This document shows, in pieces, positions 1 to 9,261 of a stretch of 64,000 bases of DNA. Each line of letters begins with the position of its first letter. The first letter of the stretch is position 1. This DNA is from Actinoplanes subtropicus (lineage in GTDB: Bacteria > Actinomycetota > Actinomycetes > Mycobacteriales > Micromonosporaceae). The position numbers and the translations under genes were made by a program. The stretch covers positions 124,001-188,000 of the forward strand of contig NZ_JOJL01000010.1 in the NCBI RefSeq assembly GCF_000721705.1. The letters run 5' to 3'. A model generated the notes under the pieces. That model ran no database searches, was not told the origin of the DNA, and saw only the letters and a list, made by a program, of their open reading frames with translations.

Positions 1-1
1 C

Positions 2-610
2 GGGCTCGCCGCCCGGCTCGGCCCCACCCGTCTGCCGGTCTTCCTGCATCCCGACTTCTGGCTGCGGCGCCGGCTCGTGCTGCCGGACCGCACGCTCGAC
101 TTCCCGACGCCGAGCCGGTCGGCGATCGAGGGCGCCGGCTTCACCGTGGTCGAGGAGCGACAGCCGTCGTTCCTGCTCGACGACGCGATCCTGGTGACCG
201 GCGAGGTCGACCGCACCACGCCGTTCGAGACCGGCATGCCGCCCGGTCACCAGGCGTTCCGCGACGGCGCCTGGGAGCCCGACCGGGCCGTGCACGACGA
301 CCAGGCGATCGTCCTGAACGTTCGCGATCGGGGCCTGGTCATCCTGACCGGTTGCGGGCATTCCGGGATCATCAACATCATCCGGTACGCCAAGCGGCTC
401 ACCGGCGTCGACCGGCTCTACGCGGTGCTCGGCGGCCTCCACCTGCAGTACGGCCAGATCGTCACCGACACGGTCGCCGCCATGGTCGAGGAGGCGCCGT
501 CCGTGCTGGTCCCGGCGCACTGCACCTCGTGGAAGGCGCAGCAGGCTCTCGCGGCGGCCCTGCCCGACGCGTTCCGCCCGAACGGGGTCGGCAGCCGCTT
601 CGAGCTGTGA
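2..610 (+). CDS. MBL-fold metallo-hydrolase, 3' part only
   Basis: The reading frame is open from the first bases of the window, so the start and the N-terminal metal-binding HxHxDH motif lie outside. The visible 202 residues resemble the C-terminal two thirds of MBL-fold proteins of the 7,8-dihydropterin-6-methyl-4-(beta-D-ribofuranosyl)aminobenzene 5'-phosphate synthase type. The segment LVILTGCGHSGIINII, with a Gly-Cys-Gly-His metal ligand, is followed by AVLGGLHL and then VLVPAHCTSW, the family's later histidine motifs. The true substrate cannot be read from sequence. An ATG-less internal CTG/GTG region near 77 should not be taken as the start because homology continues upstream. Family confidence is good, function open. 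Confidence 0.85.
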   Translation, partial: GLAARLGPTRLPVFLHPDFWLRRRLVLPDRTLDFPTPSRSAIEGAGFTVVEERQPSFLLDDAILVTGEVDRTTPFETGMPPGHQAFRDGAWEPDRAVHDDQAIVLNVRDRGLVILTGCGHSGIINIIRYAKRLTGVDRLYAVLGGLHLQYGQIVTDTVAAMVEEAPSVLVPAHCTSWKAQQALAAALPDAFRPNGVGSRFEL

Positions 611-635
611 CGGCGCCCAGCCGATCACCACAAAA

Positions 636-653
636 CCGATCAGATGTGATCGG
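636..653. terminator. Small hairpin between convergent genes
   Basis: A 7-bp perfect stem (ccgatca / tgatcgg) with a 4-base loop sits between the end of the MBL-fold gene and the end of the convergent membrane-protein gene. Its right arm lies in the last codons of the minus-strand gene. It could end transcription on one or both sides, but it lacks a T-run, which is common in actinomycetes. Confidence 0.3.
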
Positions 654-1545
654 CGACCACCGAGCCCAGCGCGGCGGGGGCGCTCACGTCGTACCGCAGC
701 TTGGCGGTTTGCCAACCGGTGGCCGTGAGCGTCGTGCGGAGCTTGACCTGCCGGTGGGTCCTGCCGTCGACGACGGCGCTCTGCGCTCCCCCGTCGAGCC
801 GCAACCGGACCGGCACGACGCCGACGGTCGACACCTTGAGCGCTCGCTGCGGAGCGGAGACGGTCACCTTCCCGGTCGCCCGCGGGCGCGGCAGGGTCAG
901 CTCGGTACGGGCCGACGCGCCGGTCAACTCGATCGCGGCCAGACCGCCGGCGCGCATGTCGACCGTCTGATCGGCGGAGGCCGCGGCCAGGCGTACGGTC
1001 CAGGAAACCTTCGCGCTCAGCCGGATCTCCACGCCGGTCCTGGCGAGCGCGAGCCGCGGTCCGCGCGGCGAGTCGGTGATCCGGGGCGCCTCGCTCACGC
1101 CGATCGGCACGATGCTGTAGAGCAGACCGCCGAGGTCGGCGCTCGCGACGTGCACCGCCGTGGCCTCCCCGGTCACCTCGAAGACCAGCGCCTTCGCGGC
1201 GCCCAGCGGCGCGGTCACCGGGACGGCCAGGGCGACCGGCGCCGGCACGTCCGACGGCACCACCGCGGCCTGCGCGGTCGCGCCCCGGGAGACCGGCTGG
1301 AACGCCTCCGCCTGCCCGAGCACCACGCCGATCGTGAGCGCGACCAGCACGGCCGTGAACGCCCACAACCGCCACGGCCGGCGGGGCGTCTGCTCATAAA
1401 CGATCACAGCCCGGGCGGCAATCCGCTGCGGGACCGACGGCAGGATGACTTTCAGCTTCTGCGTCGGCTCGTCGATGACCGGCGGCGGCACCACGAGGTC
1501 GGGCGGAGCCTCGGGCCCGGTACGGGAGAGGAGTCTGTCGAGCAT
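640..1545 (-). CDS. Membrane-anchored protein of unknown function
   Basis: 301 residues. The start is the ATG at 1545, preceded by AAAGGGG at normal spacing; an upstream ATG at 1623 is in frame but has no ribosome site. A cytoplasmic N-terminus of about 60 residues rich in proline and charge leads to one hydrophobic segment (about residues 62-82, WAFTAVLVALTIGVVLGQ). A roughly 210-residue outer domain follows, with alternating beta-like hydrophobic residues and very few cysteines. No family was recognised. The topology resembles single-pass actinobacterial cell-surface proteins or anti-sigma-like proteins, but no zinc-binding anti-sigma motif is seen. It is a single gene with 221 bp of non-coding DNA upstream. 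Confidence 0.7.
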   Translation of the reverse strand: MLDRLLSRTGPEAPPDLVVPPPVIDEPTQKLKVILPSVPQRIAARAVIVYEQTPRRPWRLWAFTAVLVALTIGVVLGQAEAFQPVSRGATAQAAVVPSDVPAPVALAVPVTAPLGAAKALVFEVTGEATAVHVASADLGGLLYSIVPIGVSEAPRITDSPRGPRLALARTGVEIRLSAKVSWTVRLAAASADQTVDMRAGGLAAIELTGASARTELTLPRPRATGKVTVSAPQRALKVSTVGVVPVRLRLDGGAQSAVVDGRTHRQVKLRTTLTATGWQTAKLRYDVSAPAALGSVVADHI

Positions 1546-1766
1546 GGTGGGCACCCCTTTCCCGGGGTGATACGGCCCACGCAACCAAAAGGATCGATGG
1601 AACCCGCAGTGTCCGCACGGCAAAACCGGATGGTCGGCCAGGGCCCGATCATCTGCCCGGTGGAGGACCGTGCACGCGGCGCGGGGTTAGCGTCGCACGA
1701 CGTGATTCCCCGGGCGGCGCCGCGTCCCGGGCGTGCGGGACCAGGACGCGACGCCGCCCACCACCT
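1546..1766. other. Intergenic region, no gene seen
   Basis: This 221-bp stretch between two minus-strand genes carries the ribosome site of the membrane-protein gene and presumably its promoter. No convincing -35/-10 pair, hairpin or repeat was found. Confidence 0.5.
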
Positions 1767-2924
1767 TCAGTGCCGCCACCAGCGCTTTTTCTTCTTCGGC
1801 GGAGCGGGCTCCTCGTCCTCGGCGGCGGCCAGCACCGATTCGGCCGCCGACCGATCGCCGGCCGTGCAGCCGGGCGTGATCAGCATCAGCCGGGCGAGCG
1901 ATTCCCCGATCGTCACCAGCCGGGGCGCGGCCATCGCCGCGTCGAGCCGGGCCCGCACCAGCGCGCGCACCTCGGCCCGCTGTTCCGGCTCCCGGTGGGC
2001 GACCGTGACCAGGGCGAACAGCGCCGCGTCGGAGACCCAGTCCTCGACCCCGAAGGCCAGGTCCATCAGCACCTCGCGCCGGGTCGACACCAGCCACGGC
2101 TCGTCCGCCGCGTGGTGCAGGATCCCGAGGCACACCCACGGCTGGAGGAGCCGGTACCAGTAGGTCGGCGTGGTGGTGGCCAGTTGCTGCCAGCGGGCCG
2201 TCTCCGGCGGCCCGGGCAGGTGCGACAGCAGCCCGAGCAGGCCGTCCAGCGGCAGCTTGCCGAGCGGCTCCGCCTGCACGTACCCGGAGAGCAGCGAGGG
2301 CCACGGTTCATTGGCGACTTCGTGCAGCACACGTACGGCGTCCGGAGCCGGCGCCGGAACGGCCGGCACGGGCGTCTCCCCGTCGTAGCGCCACACCCGG
2401 TAGCGGACGTCGCGCACCGGCGTGCGGATGTCCGGCTGCGGGAAGTCGCCGATCTCGACCTCGACCGGGCCGGCCACCCGCTGGCAGGCCACCATCGCGC
2501 TGGGCGGCTCGGCGGCGGACACGAACAGGGCGCCGAGCTGCACCTGTTCGCCCTCGGCCCGGCTGCGGCCGACCTGGTTGGCGACGTTGGCGATCGCCTC
2601 GGCCGGCATCGGCACCCAGTTGAGCCACGGCCGGGTCGCGCCGGCCATCGCGAAGATCACGTCGGTCATCCCGCACGGATGCGCGTCGTCCACGATCGCG
2701 ACCAGGTCGGCGACGTCGCCCTCGGCCCGGAACCGGGCAGCGCGGCGCGCCGCGTCGCGGTGCGGGAACTTGGGATCGTCGGCCAACCGGCTCAGGTCGG
2801 CGTCAACATCGTCCGAGAACACGCCGCGGAGCGTAGCCCAACGCGCTCCCGGCGAGGGGTCATCCGTGCGGCCGACTTCATCCGCTGGCGCACCCGGATG
2901 CTTCAAGATCGCCAACGTTTTCAT
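1767..2924 (-). CDS. Soluble protein of unknown function
   Basis: 385 residues with no signal peptide or membrane segment. The N-terminal third contains short helices; the remainder looks all-helical (Leu/Ala/Trp-rich segments such as LLGLLSHLPGPPETARWQQL), suggesting helical repeats. It ends in a strongly basic tail, PPKKKKRWWRH, unusual for a cytosolic protein and possibly contacting nucleic acid or membrane. No catalytic motif or known family was recognised. It is transcribed away from the LacI gene, sharing a 107-bp divergent region. Confidence 0.7.
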   Translation of the reverse strand: MKTLAILKHPGAPADEVGRTDDPSPGARWATLRGVFSDDVDADLSRLADDPKFPHRDAARRAARFRAEGDVADLVAIVDDAHPCGMTDVIFAMAGATRPWLNWVPMPAEAIANVANQVGRSRAEGEQVQLGALFVSAAEPPSAMVACQRVAGPVEVEIGDFPQPDIRTPVRDVRYRVWRYDGETPVPAVPAPAPDAVRVLHEVANEPWPSLLSGYVQAEPLGKLPLDGLLGLLSHLPGPPETARWQQLATTTPTYWYRLLQPWVCLGILHHAADEPWLVSTRREVLMDLAFGVEDWVSDAALFALVTVAHREPEQRAEVRALVRARLDAAMAAPRLVTIGESLARLMLITPGCTAGDRSAAESVLAAAEDEEPAPPKKKKRWWRH

Positions 2925-3031
2925 CGAAAATCATCCACCTTGGTAAGGAAAATTAAAAGATCATGCTCGATGCCTTGACATCGGTCCGAAATGGATTTCA
3001 AACTGACCGGGAACTCCGGCGAGGGGGCGGC
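2925..3031. promoter_or_regulatory. Divergent control region between the unknown gene and the lacI-type gene
   Basis: A 107-bp, comparatively AT-rich stretch separates two divergent start codons. It contains TTGACA at 2975-2980 on the plus strand, but no good -10 lies 16-18 bp further on, so the exact promoter is unclear. LacI-family genes often regulate their own operon from such a region. No perfect LacI-type palindrome was picked out by eye. Confidence 0.4.
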
Positions 3032-4018
3032 ATGGCGGTGACCATCAAGGACGTGGCCCGGGCGGCGGGCGTCTCGGCGTCCACTGTCACCCGCGCGCTC
3101 ACCATGCCGGAGCTGGTTCATCCGGAGACCCGCGATCGCGTCCGCCGGGCCGCGGCGACCCTCGGCTACCATCCCAACCGCGCCGCGCGCGGCCTGATCA
3201 CCGGCCGCACCGGCAACATCGGCCTGCTCGTCCCCGACCTCGGCAACCCGTTCTTCCCGAGCGTCGTCAAGGGCGTGCAGGCCCGCGCGCACGAGGCCGA
3301 CTACGCGGTCTTCCTCGCCGACACCGACGAGGACGAGGCCGCCGAGGCCGGCCTGGTGCGACGACTGTCGAAACAGGTCGACGGCATCGTGCTCTGCTCC
3401 CCCCGGATGCCCGACGAGGAACTGCGCACGCTGGTCGCCGACACCCCGGTCGTGCTGGTCAACCGGCGCATCGCCCGGGTGCCGTCGGTGACCGCCGAGT
3501 TCCCCGACGCGATGCGCCAAGCGGTCAGCCACCTGACCGCTCTGGGGCACCGCCGGATCGCGTACGTGGCCGGTCCGCGCTCCGCCTGGGCGAACCGGGA
3601 ACGGGTCCGCGCGCTGCGCCTGGTCGCCGGCGAGATGAGCGTCGACCTGGTCGAGATCGGCAACGTGCTGCCGATGTTCGAGGGCGGCGTGGCCGCGGCC
3701 GATCAGGTGCTCGCCGCCCGGGTGACCGCCGTGATCGGGTTCAACGACCTGATCGCGCTCGGCCTGCTCAACCGTTTCACCGCCCGCGGTGTGGCCGTCC
3801 CGGCCGACATCAGCGTGCTCGGTTTCGACGACATCGCCCTAGCGGCGATGGTCAACCCCTCCCTCACCACCGTCGCCCTGCCCAAGGAGCAGTCCGGCCG
3901 GGCCGGCGTGGATCTGCTCCTGCAACTCCTTGCCGAGCCGGACCGCCAGACCGCGGCCCGGCGGGAACTGCCCACCCAGCTGATGGTGCGCGGCTCCACC
4001 GGTCCCGCCAACGCATGA
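3032..4018 (+). CDS. LacI-family transcriptional regulator
   Basis: 328 residues. The start at 3032 follows GAGGGGGCGG and gives the classic N-terminus MAVTIKDVARAAGVSASTVT, the LacI helix-turn-helix with its VSxSTVTRAL recognition and hinge region. An upstream ATG at 2963 is in frame but would add 23 residues foreign to the family. Residues about 60-328 form the periplasmic-binding-protein-like effector domain (NIGLLVPDLGNPFFPSVVKG; GFDDIALAAMVNPSLTTV). It lies immediately upstream of, and is nearly coupled to, a sugar-acid type ABC transporter and ManD, so it most likely senses the transported substrate or an intermediate and represses the operon. Confidence 0.93.
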   Translation: MAVTIKDVARAAGVSASTVTRALTMPELVHPETRDRVRRAAATLGYHPNRAARGLITGRTGNIGLLVPDLGNPFFPSVVKGVQARAHEADYAVFLADTDEDEAAEAGLVRRLSKQVDGIVLCSPRMPDEELRTLVADTPVVLVNRRIARVPSVTAEFPDAMRQAVSHLTALGHRRIAYVAGPRSAWANRERVRALRLVAGEMSVDLVEIGNVLPMFEGGVAAADQVLAARVTAVIGFNDLIALGLLNRFTARGVAVPADISVLGFDDIALAAMVNPSLTTVALPKEQSGRAGVDLLLQLLAEPDRQTAARRELPTQLMVRGSTGPANA

Positions 4019-4032
4019 AGGGATACTCCCAA

Positions 4033-5232
4033 ATGTCCCGCAAAATCGCGATAGCTCTAGCCGCCGTCCTGGCGATCGCCGCGTGCGGTGCCCCGGACAA
4101 ACCCGGCGGCTCCGCCAAGACCGACGGCCCGGTCCCCGACAAGCCGAGCAAAGCGGTCACCCTGAACATCCTCGACGTGGCCGGCGACCTCCAGCTGACC
4201 CAGGGCATGATCGACGAGTTCGTGTCCAAGAACAAGGATCAGATCGCCAAGGTCACCTACTCCAAGGCCACCGCCCCCGAGCTGGTCGGCAAGGTCAAGG
4301 CCCAGCAGAACGCCGGGCGCGTCGACATCGACCTGGTGCTCACCGGCGTCGACGGGCTCGCCGCCGGCATCGACCAGAGCCTGTGGGTGCCGGTGCTGCC
4401 CACGTACGCGAACCGGGTCCCCGGCATGAACGACTACCTGCCCGGCGCCGCGGCGATGCAGAAGCTGGCCGGCAACTTCGGCGTGACCGTCACCTACTAC
4501 CCGTCCGGCCCGCTGATCGAGTACCTGCCGGCCAAGGTGCCGAACCCGCCGAAAACCGCCGAAGACCTTTTGGCGTACGCCAAGGCCAACCCGGGCGCGG
4601 TGCAATACGCGCGGCCGGCCAACTCGGGTCCCGGGCGTACCTTCCTGATGGGCCTGCCCTATCTGCTGGGCGACTCGAACCCGAAGGACCCGGTCAACGG
4701 CTGGAGCAAGACCTGGGCCTATCTGACCGAGCTGAACAAATATGTGACGCTCTATCCGTCGTCCACCAGCGAGACGATGAAGAACCTCGCGAACGGCTCG
4801 GCGAAAATCATCGCGAGCACGACCGGCTGGGACATCAACCCGCGCGTGCTCGGCACCGTGCCGAAGGAGGCCGCGGTCGGCACCCTGAAGGGCTTCCACT
4901 GGGTCACCGACGCGCATTACGCGGTCATCCCCAAGGGCGTCGACGTCGACAAGCAGGCCGCGATCCTGAACCTGCTCAAGGACATGCTCACCCCGCAACA
5001 ACAGGCCAAGGCGTACGACAAGGGCTACTTCTACCCCGGCCCCGCGGTGAAGGACGTGACCCTTTCGATGGCCCCGCAGGAGAGCCAGCAGGCCATCGGC
5101 GAATACGGCCGTCCCGAGTACGACCAGCTCATCGCCGGCAACCCGCTCGAGGTCCCGCTGGACGCGAAGGCCCTGGTCACCGCGTTCGACACGTGGGACC
5201 GTCAGATCGGCGGCGCGAAGGTGAAGAAGTGA
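4033..5232 (+). CDS. ABC transporter substrate-binding lipoprotein, family 1
   Basis: 399 residues. The start at 4033 is preferred over the ATG at 4015 because GAAGGGA lies at ideal distance from it and it gives a clean lipoprotein signal (MSRKIAIALAAVLAIAAC, lipid cysteine 18). The mature part has the two-lobe layout of family 1 extracellular solute-binding proteins, closest by eye to the iron/phosphonate/polyamine binding type (DLVLTGVDGLAAGIDQ; the GRTFLMGLPYLLGDSNP region). It is the first transport gene of the operon. Because the operon ends in a sugar-acid dehydratase, the ligand is probably an aldonate or uronate-derived acid; that is an inference. Confidence 0.88.
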   Translation: MSRKIAIALAAVLAIAACGAPDKPGGSAKTDGPVPDKPSKAVTLNILDVAGDLQLTQGMIDEFVSKNKDQIAKVTYSKATAPELVGKVKAQQNAGRVDIDLVLTGVDGLAAGIDQSLWVPVLPTYANRVPGMNDYLPGAAAMQKLAGNFGVTVTYYPSGPLIEYLPAKVPNPPKTAEDLLAYAKANPGAVQYARPANSGPGRTFLMGLPYLLGDSNPKDPVNGWSKTWAYLTELNKYVTLYPSSTSETMKNLANGSAKIIASTTGWDINPRVLGTVPKEAAVGTLKGFHWVTDAHYAVIPKGVDVDKQAAILNLLKDMLTPQQQAKAYDKGYFYPGPAVKDVTLSMAPQESQQAIGEYGRPEYDQLIAGNPLEVPLDAKALVTAFDTWDRQIGGAKVKK

Positions 5233-6275
5233 CAACGTTCGAAAAGCTGCGCCTGGACGGTGTGACTCGTCGCTTCGGCGGCAAGGACGCGCTGTCCGGG
5301 CTCAGCCTGGAGATCCGCAAGGGCGAGTTCATCGCCCTGCTCGGCCCGTCCGGCTGCGGTAAATCGACCGCGCTGAATTGCCTCGCCGGCCTGCTGCCGC
5401 TCTCCGAGGGCAGCATCTGGCAGGACGACAAACGCCTCGACACCCTGCCGCCGGAGCGCCGCGGCTTCGGCATGGTGTTCCAGAGCTACGCCCTGTTCCC
5501 GCACCTTTCGGTGCGCAAGAACGTCGCGTTCGGACTGCAGATGCGGCGATTGCCGCGGACCGAGGTCCGGCGCCGCACCGACGAGGCGATCCGGCTCGTA
5601 CGCCTGGAGGAGCACGCCACCAAGCTGCCCGGCCAATTGTCCGGCGGTCAGCAACAGCGGGTCGCCATCGCCCGCGCGGTGGTCCTCGAACCGTCACTGG
5701 TCCTGATGGACGAGCCATTGTCCAACCTGGATGCCAAACTGCGGCTGGAGATGCGTACCGAGATCCGCCGGCTGCATCAGTCGCTCGGCCTCACCACGGT
5801 CTACGTCACGCACGACCAGGAGGAGGCGCTGTCGATGGCCGACCGGCTGGTCGTGCTGCGTGACGGCCGGGTCCAGCAGGTCGGCGCCCCCGAGGAGCTG
5901 CACACGAGGCCGGCGAACCGGCACGTCGCCGACTTCATGGGCTACCGCAACCTGCTGCCGATGCGGGTCGTCTCGGCGTCCCCGGCGTTCGTGGAGGTCG
6001 AGGGCGGGGGCATGACGCTGCGTGGCACCGCGATCGGCGAGCTCACGGCCGGTGACGAGGCGATGGCCGGGGTCCGCCCGGAGGACCTGCGGCTGGGCGA
6101 GGGCGGGGTGCCGGCCACCGTCGAGGTGGTCGAGTACCAGGGGCGCGAACTCGCCGTCGAGGCCCGCACCGAGCAGGGCACGATGCTGCACCTGCGTGCG
6201 GCCGAGCGGCCGTCGCCCGGCGACAAGATCTCGGTGGTCGCCGACCCGGCCCGAGTGCTGGTGTTCCCGCTGTGA
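5229..6275 (+). CDS. ABC transporter ATPase, MalK/PotA type
   Basis: 348 residues from a GTG at 5229 that overlaps the preceding stop (GTGA). Walker A is GPSGCGKST (about residues 39-47), Q-loop FQSYALFPHLS, signature LSGGQQQR, Walker B VLMDEP and H-loop VYVTHDQ are all intact. The C-terminal 110 residues form a TOBE-like regulatory domain (MAGVRPEDLRLGEGG), typical of ATPases for carbohydrate, polyamine or iron importers. It energises the two permeases that follow. The start overlap indicates translational coupling with the binding protein. Confidence 0.93.
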   Translation: MTTFEKLRLDGVTRRFGGKDALSGLSLEIRKGEFIALLGPSGCGKSTALNCLAGLLPLSEGSIWQDDKRLDTLPPERRGFGMVFQSYALFPHLSVRKNVAFGLQMRRLPRTEVRRRTDEAIRLVRLEEHATKLPGQLSGGQQQRVAIARAVVLEPSLVLMDEPLSNLDAKLRLEMRTEIRRLHQSLGLTTVYVTHDQEEALSMADRLVVLRDGRVQQVGAPEELHTRPANRHVADFMGYRNLLPMRVVSASPAFVEVEGGGMTLRGTAIGELTAGDEAMAGVRPEDLRLGEGGVPATVEVVEYQGRELAVEARTEQGTMLHLRAAERPSPGDKISVVADPARVLVFPL

Positions 6276-7144
6276 CCGCGCTCCGTCACCGCCTGGCCGA
6301 ACGCGGCGTGGACCGGCAGTTACTGCTGCTGGTCCCCGGGTTGCTCTGCGTGCTGACCCTGTTCGTCTACCCCTTCGCGTACGGGGTGGGCCTCTCCTTC
6401 CAGCCGACGCACGGTGGCGTGCTCGGCGCGTACAAGGACTTCTTCACCGACGCCTATCAACGAGACACGATTGGGACGACGCTGCAGCTGTCGTTGCCGG
6501 CGGCCTTCCTCAATGTGGCGGCGTCGGTGCCGATCGCCTACCGGATGCGCGGCCGCTTCCGCGGGAAACGGCTCCTCACCACCCTGCTGGTCGTCCCGAT
6601 CACGCTGGGCACGGTGCTGACCGCCGAGGGCCTGCTCAATTTCCTCGGCCCCACCGGCTGGCTCAACCGGACGCTGATGTCGGCCGGGATCATCGACGCG
6701 CCGGTGCGCCTGACCAACAATTACTGGGGCGTGTTCTTCTCCCTGGTGATCACCGGGTTCCCGTTCGCGTTCCTGCTGATCCTGTCCTATCTCTCCGGCA
6801 TCGACCCGACCCTGGAACGGGCGGCGGCGACCCTCGGCGCGGGCTGGTGGCCGCGCTTCCACCGGATCACCCTGCCGCTGCTCGCGCCCGGCCTGGCCAC
6901 CACGTTCTGCCTCACCTTCGTGCTGGCGTTCAGCGTTTTCCCGTCCGCCATTCTGGTCGGCGATCCGGCCGGGACCACCCGGGTCATCTCCATCGCGGCC
7001 TATCACGCCGCCTACGAGTCCTACGACTATCCGCTCGCCAGCGCCATCGCGGTGGTGATGGGCGTGGTCGAGCTCGCGGTGGTGGCCGCCGTGCTCGGCG
7101 TGCGGTCGCTGTTCTACACCGGATCCACGGGAGGTAAGGGATGA
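6272..7144 (+). CDS. ABC transporter permease subunit 1
   Basis: 290 residues from a GTG at 6272 overlapping the ATPase stop (GTGA). Six hydrophobic segments are visible, starting with [19 protein letters not shown]. The cytoplasmic EAA-like loop is [26 protein letters not shown] (residues about 188-213), which docks the ATPase. It belongs to the binding-protein-dependent inner-membrane component family and forms a heterodimer with the next gene product. Confidence 0.92.
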   Translation: MTALRHRLAERGVDRQLLLLVPGLLCVLTLFVYPFAYGVGLSFQPTHGGVLGAYKDFFTDAYQRDTIGTTLQLSLPAAFLNVAASVPIAYRMRGRFRGKRLLTTLLVVPITLGTVLTAEGLLNFLGPTGWLNRTLMSAGIIDAPVRLTNNYWGVFFSLVITGFPFAFLLILSYLSGIDPTLERAAATLGAGWWPRFHRITLPLLAPGLATTFCLTFVLAFSVFPSAILVGDPAGTTRVISIAAYHAAYESYDYPLASAIAVVMGVVELAVVAAVLGVRSLFYTGSTGGKG

Positions 7145-8010
7145 CCGCGATCGCCGTTCCCGCCCAGGAGACCCGCCGCCGTTTCCGGATCGCCGCGTCG
7201 CCGGGCGCGTGGCTGGTGTGGGGCTCGGTGACGTTCTTCTTCCTCATGCTGGCCGGCATCATCGGCTCGGTCGTGGTCAGTTCCTTCGGCCGGCGCTGGT
7301 TCGACACCTGGCTGCCGGAAAGCTGGACCACCCAGTGGTACGGGCAGGCCTGGCACGAATTCACGCTGCTCGACGTGCTGATCGTGACGGTCGAGGTGTC
7401 GCTGCTGGTGGTGGGCATCTCGGTGCTGGTCGGGGTGCCCGCGTCCTACGTGCTGGCGCGGCGCACCTTTCCCGGCCGGCGGGTGGTTTACCTGCTGTTC
7501 CTGCTGCCGATCCTGATGCCGCCGATCACGTACGGCATTCCGCTCGCGACGGTCCTCTACAAATACGGGCTGGCCGGGCACATGGCGGGCGTGGTGCTGG
7601 CCAACCTGGTGCCGTCCATCCCGTTCGTGATCCTGACGATGACGCCGTTCATCGAGCAGGTCGACCCGGCGATCGAGCGGGCGGCCCGGATGTGCGGCGC
7701 CCGGACGTGGCAGGTGTTCCTGCGGATTCTCGCGCCGCTGCTGGTGCCGGGCATTCTGGCGGCGTCGATCCTGGTGCTGGTGCGCACGGTCGGCATGTTC
7801 GAGCTGACCTTCCTCACCGCCGGGCCCGAGTCGCAGACGCTGGTGGTGGCGCTCTACTACACGATGTCGGCGGCCGGGATCCGGGCTCAGCAGTCGGTGG
7901 ACGCGATGGCGGTCATCTATACCTCGATGATGCTGGTGCTGCTCGTCATCGCGTTGCGGTTCGTCAATCCGACGCAGTTGGTGGCGCGGGTCAAGGAGGA
8001 GCCGCAATGA
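7141..8010 (+). CDS. ABC transporter permease subunit 2
   Basis: 289 residues with an ATG that overlaps the previous stop (ATGA). About six membrane segments are present ([39 protein letters not shown]). The EAA loop reads [26 protein letters not shown]. It pairs with the permease upstream to form the importer channel. Gene order (binding protein, ATPase, permease, permease) resembles polyamine/iron/phosphonate systems more than classical CUT1 sugar importers. Confidence 0.92.
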   Translation: MTAIAVPAQETRRRFRIAASPGAWLVWGSVTFFFLMLAGIIGSVVVSSFGRRWFDTWLPESWTTQWYGQAWHEFTLLDVLIVTVEVSLLVVGISVLVGVPASYVLARRTFPGRRVVYLLFLLPILMPPITYGIPLATVLYKYGLAGHMAGVVLANLVPSIPFVILTMTPFIEQVDPAIERAARMCGARTWQVFLRILAPLLVPGILAASILVLVRTVGMFELTFLTAGPESQTLVVALYYTMSAAGIRAQQSVDAMAVIYTSMMLVLLVIALRFVNPTQLVARVKEEPQ

Positions 8011-9212
8011 ACATCGTCGCGGCCCGGGTGATCGTCTGCTCGCCGGGCCGCAATTTCGTCACGCTCAAGATCGAGACCTCCGACGGTCTGACCGGGGTCG
8101 GGGACGCCACGCTGAACGGGCGGGAACTCGCCGTCGCCGCGTACCTCGATGAGCATGTTGTTCCGCTTCTGATCGGGCGGGATCCGGCGCGGATCGAGGA
8201 CACCTGGCAATACCTCTACAAGGGGGCCTATTGGCGGCGGGGACCGGTCACGATGACGGCCATCGCGGCGGTCGATACGGCGTTGTGGGACATCAAGGGG
8301 AAGGTGGCCGGGCTTCCCGTTTACCAACTTCTGGGTGGGCGGTCGCGCTCCGGCGTCTCCGTGTACGGTCATGCGAACGGTGCCACCATCGACGAATTGC
8401 TATCGTCCGTCGCCTCTTTCGTGTCCCGCGGCTACACCGCCGTCCGCGTCCAGGCGGCTATTCCGGACATTTCCGAAATTTATGGTGTGTCGACGGCGAC
8501 GGTCTACGAGCCGGCCTCGGCCGCTCTGCCGACGGAGGCGGTATGGTCCACGCCGCACTATTTGGCGCACCTACCGGCGGTCTTCGAGCGGGTCCGCGCC
8601 GAGTTCGGCCCCACCCTGCGGCTGCTGCACGACGCGCATCACCGGCTCACCCCGATCGAGGCGGCGCGGCTCGGCAAGGCGCTCGAGCCGTACGCGCTGA
8701 CCTGGCTGGAGGACCCGGTGCCGGCCGAACTGCAGGACGGCTACCGGCTGATCCGGCAGCACACGACCACTCCCCTGGCGGTCGGCGAGGTCTTCAACTC
8801 GATCTGGGACTGCGAGCGGCTGATCCGTTCACAACTCATCGACTACGTCCGGGCCACGGTCGTGCACGCCGGCGGCATCACCCACCTGCGCCGGATCTTC
8901 GACCTCGCGGCGCTGCATCAGGTGCGAACAGGCTCGCACGGCGCGACCGATCTGTCGCCGGTCTGCATGTCCGCTGCGCTGCATCTCGACCTGGCGATCC
9001 CCAACTTCGGCCTGCAGGAATACATGCCGCACGCCCCGGAGACCGACGAGGTGTTCCCGCACGGCTACCGCTACGCGGACGGCTACCTGCACCCGTCGGA
9101 GGAGCCCGGGCTGGGCGTCGACATCGACGAAGCGCTCGCCGCGAAATACCCTTACCGCCCGGCCTCTTTGCCGGTGAACCGTCTGACGGACGGCACCCTG
9201 CACGACTGGTGA
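8007..9212 (+). CDS. manD: D-mannonate dehydratase (enolase superfamily)
   Basis: 401 residues, start overlapping the permease stop (ATGA) after a GGAGG. It matches the ManD subgroup of the mandelate racemase/enolase superfamily nearly from end to end: N-terminus [39 protein letters not shown], and the diagnostic C-terminus DGTLHDW. The metal ligands are Asp209, Glu235 and Glu261; His211 in LLHDAHH and the Arg/Tyr loop ([16 protein letters not shown]) supply the acid/base groups of the family. ManD enzymes dehydrate D-mannonate, and sometimes D-gluconate, to 2-keto-3-deoxygluconate. Some family members have little activity and a possibly regulatory role, so substrate is likely but not proven. 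It is the only enzyme of the operon; the later KDG steps must be elsewhere. Confidence 0.9.
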   Translation: MNIVAARVIVCSPGRNFVTLKIETSDGLTGVGDATLNGRELAVAAYLDEHVVPLLIGRDPARIEDTWQYLYKGAYWRRGPVTMTAIAAVDTALWDIKGKVAGLPVYQLLGGRSRSGVSVYGHANGATIDELLSSVASFVSRGYTAVRVQAAIPDISEIYGVSTATVYEPASAALPTEAVWSTPHYLAHLPAVFERVRAEFGPTLRLLHDAHHRLTPIEAARLGKALEPYALTWLEDPVPAELQDGYRLIRQHTTTPLAVGEVFNSIWDCERLIRSQLIDYVRATVVHAGGITHLRRIFDLAALHQVRTGSHGATDLSPVCMSAALHLDLAIPNFGLQEYMPHAPETDEVFPHGYRYADGYLHPSEEPGLGVDIDEALAAKYPYRPASLPVNRLTDGTLHDW

Positions 9213-9219
9213 CCCCGCT

Positions 9220-9250
9220 CCGCGACGGTCACGGCATGCCGCGACCGCGG
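9220..9250. terminator. Imperfect hairpin between convergent manD and GGT-like genes
   Basis: Only 49 bp separate the two convergent genes. The stretch can fold into an interrupted GC stem (ccgcg...ggtc.cggc pairing with gccg.gacc...cgcgg). There is no T-run. It may act as a shared terminator. Confidence 0.35.
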
Positions 9251-9261
9251 CATTCAGCGCT

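Noticed and set aside
2975..2980. TTGACA as -35 box for the lacI-type gene
   Set aside because: No plausible -10 lies 16-18 bp downstream, so no promoter is called at this exact site.
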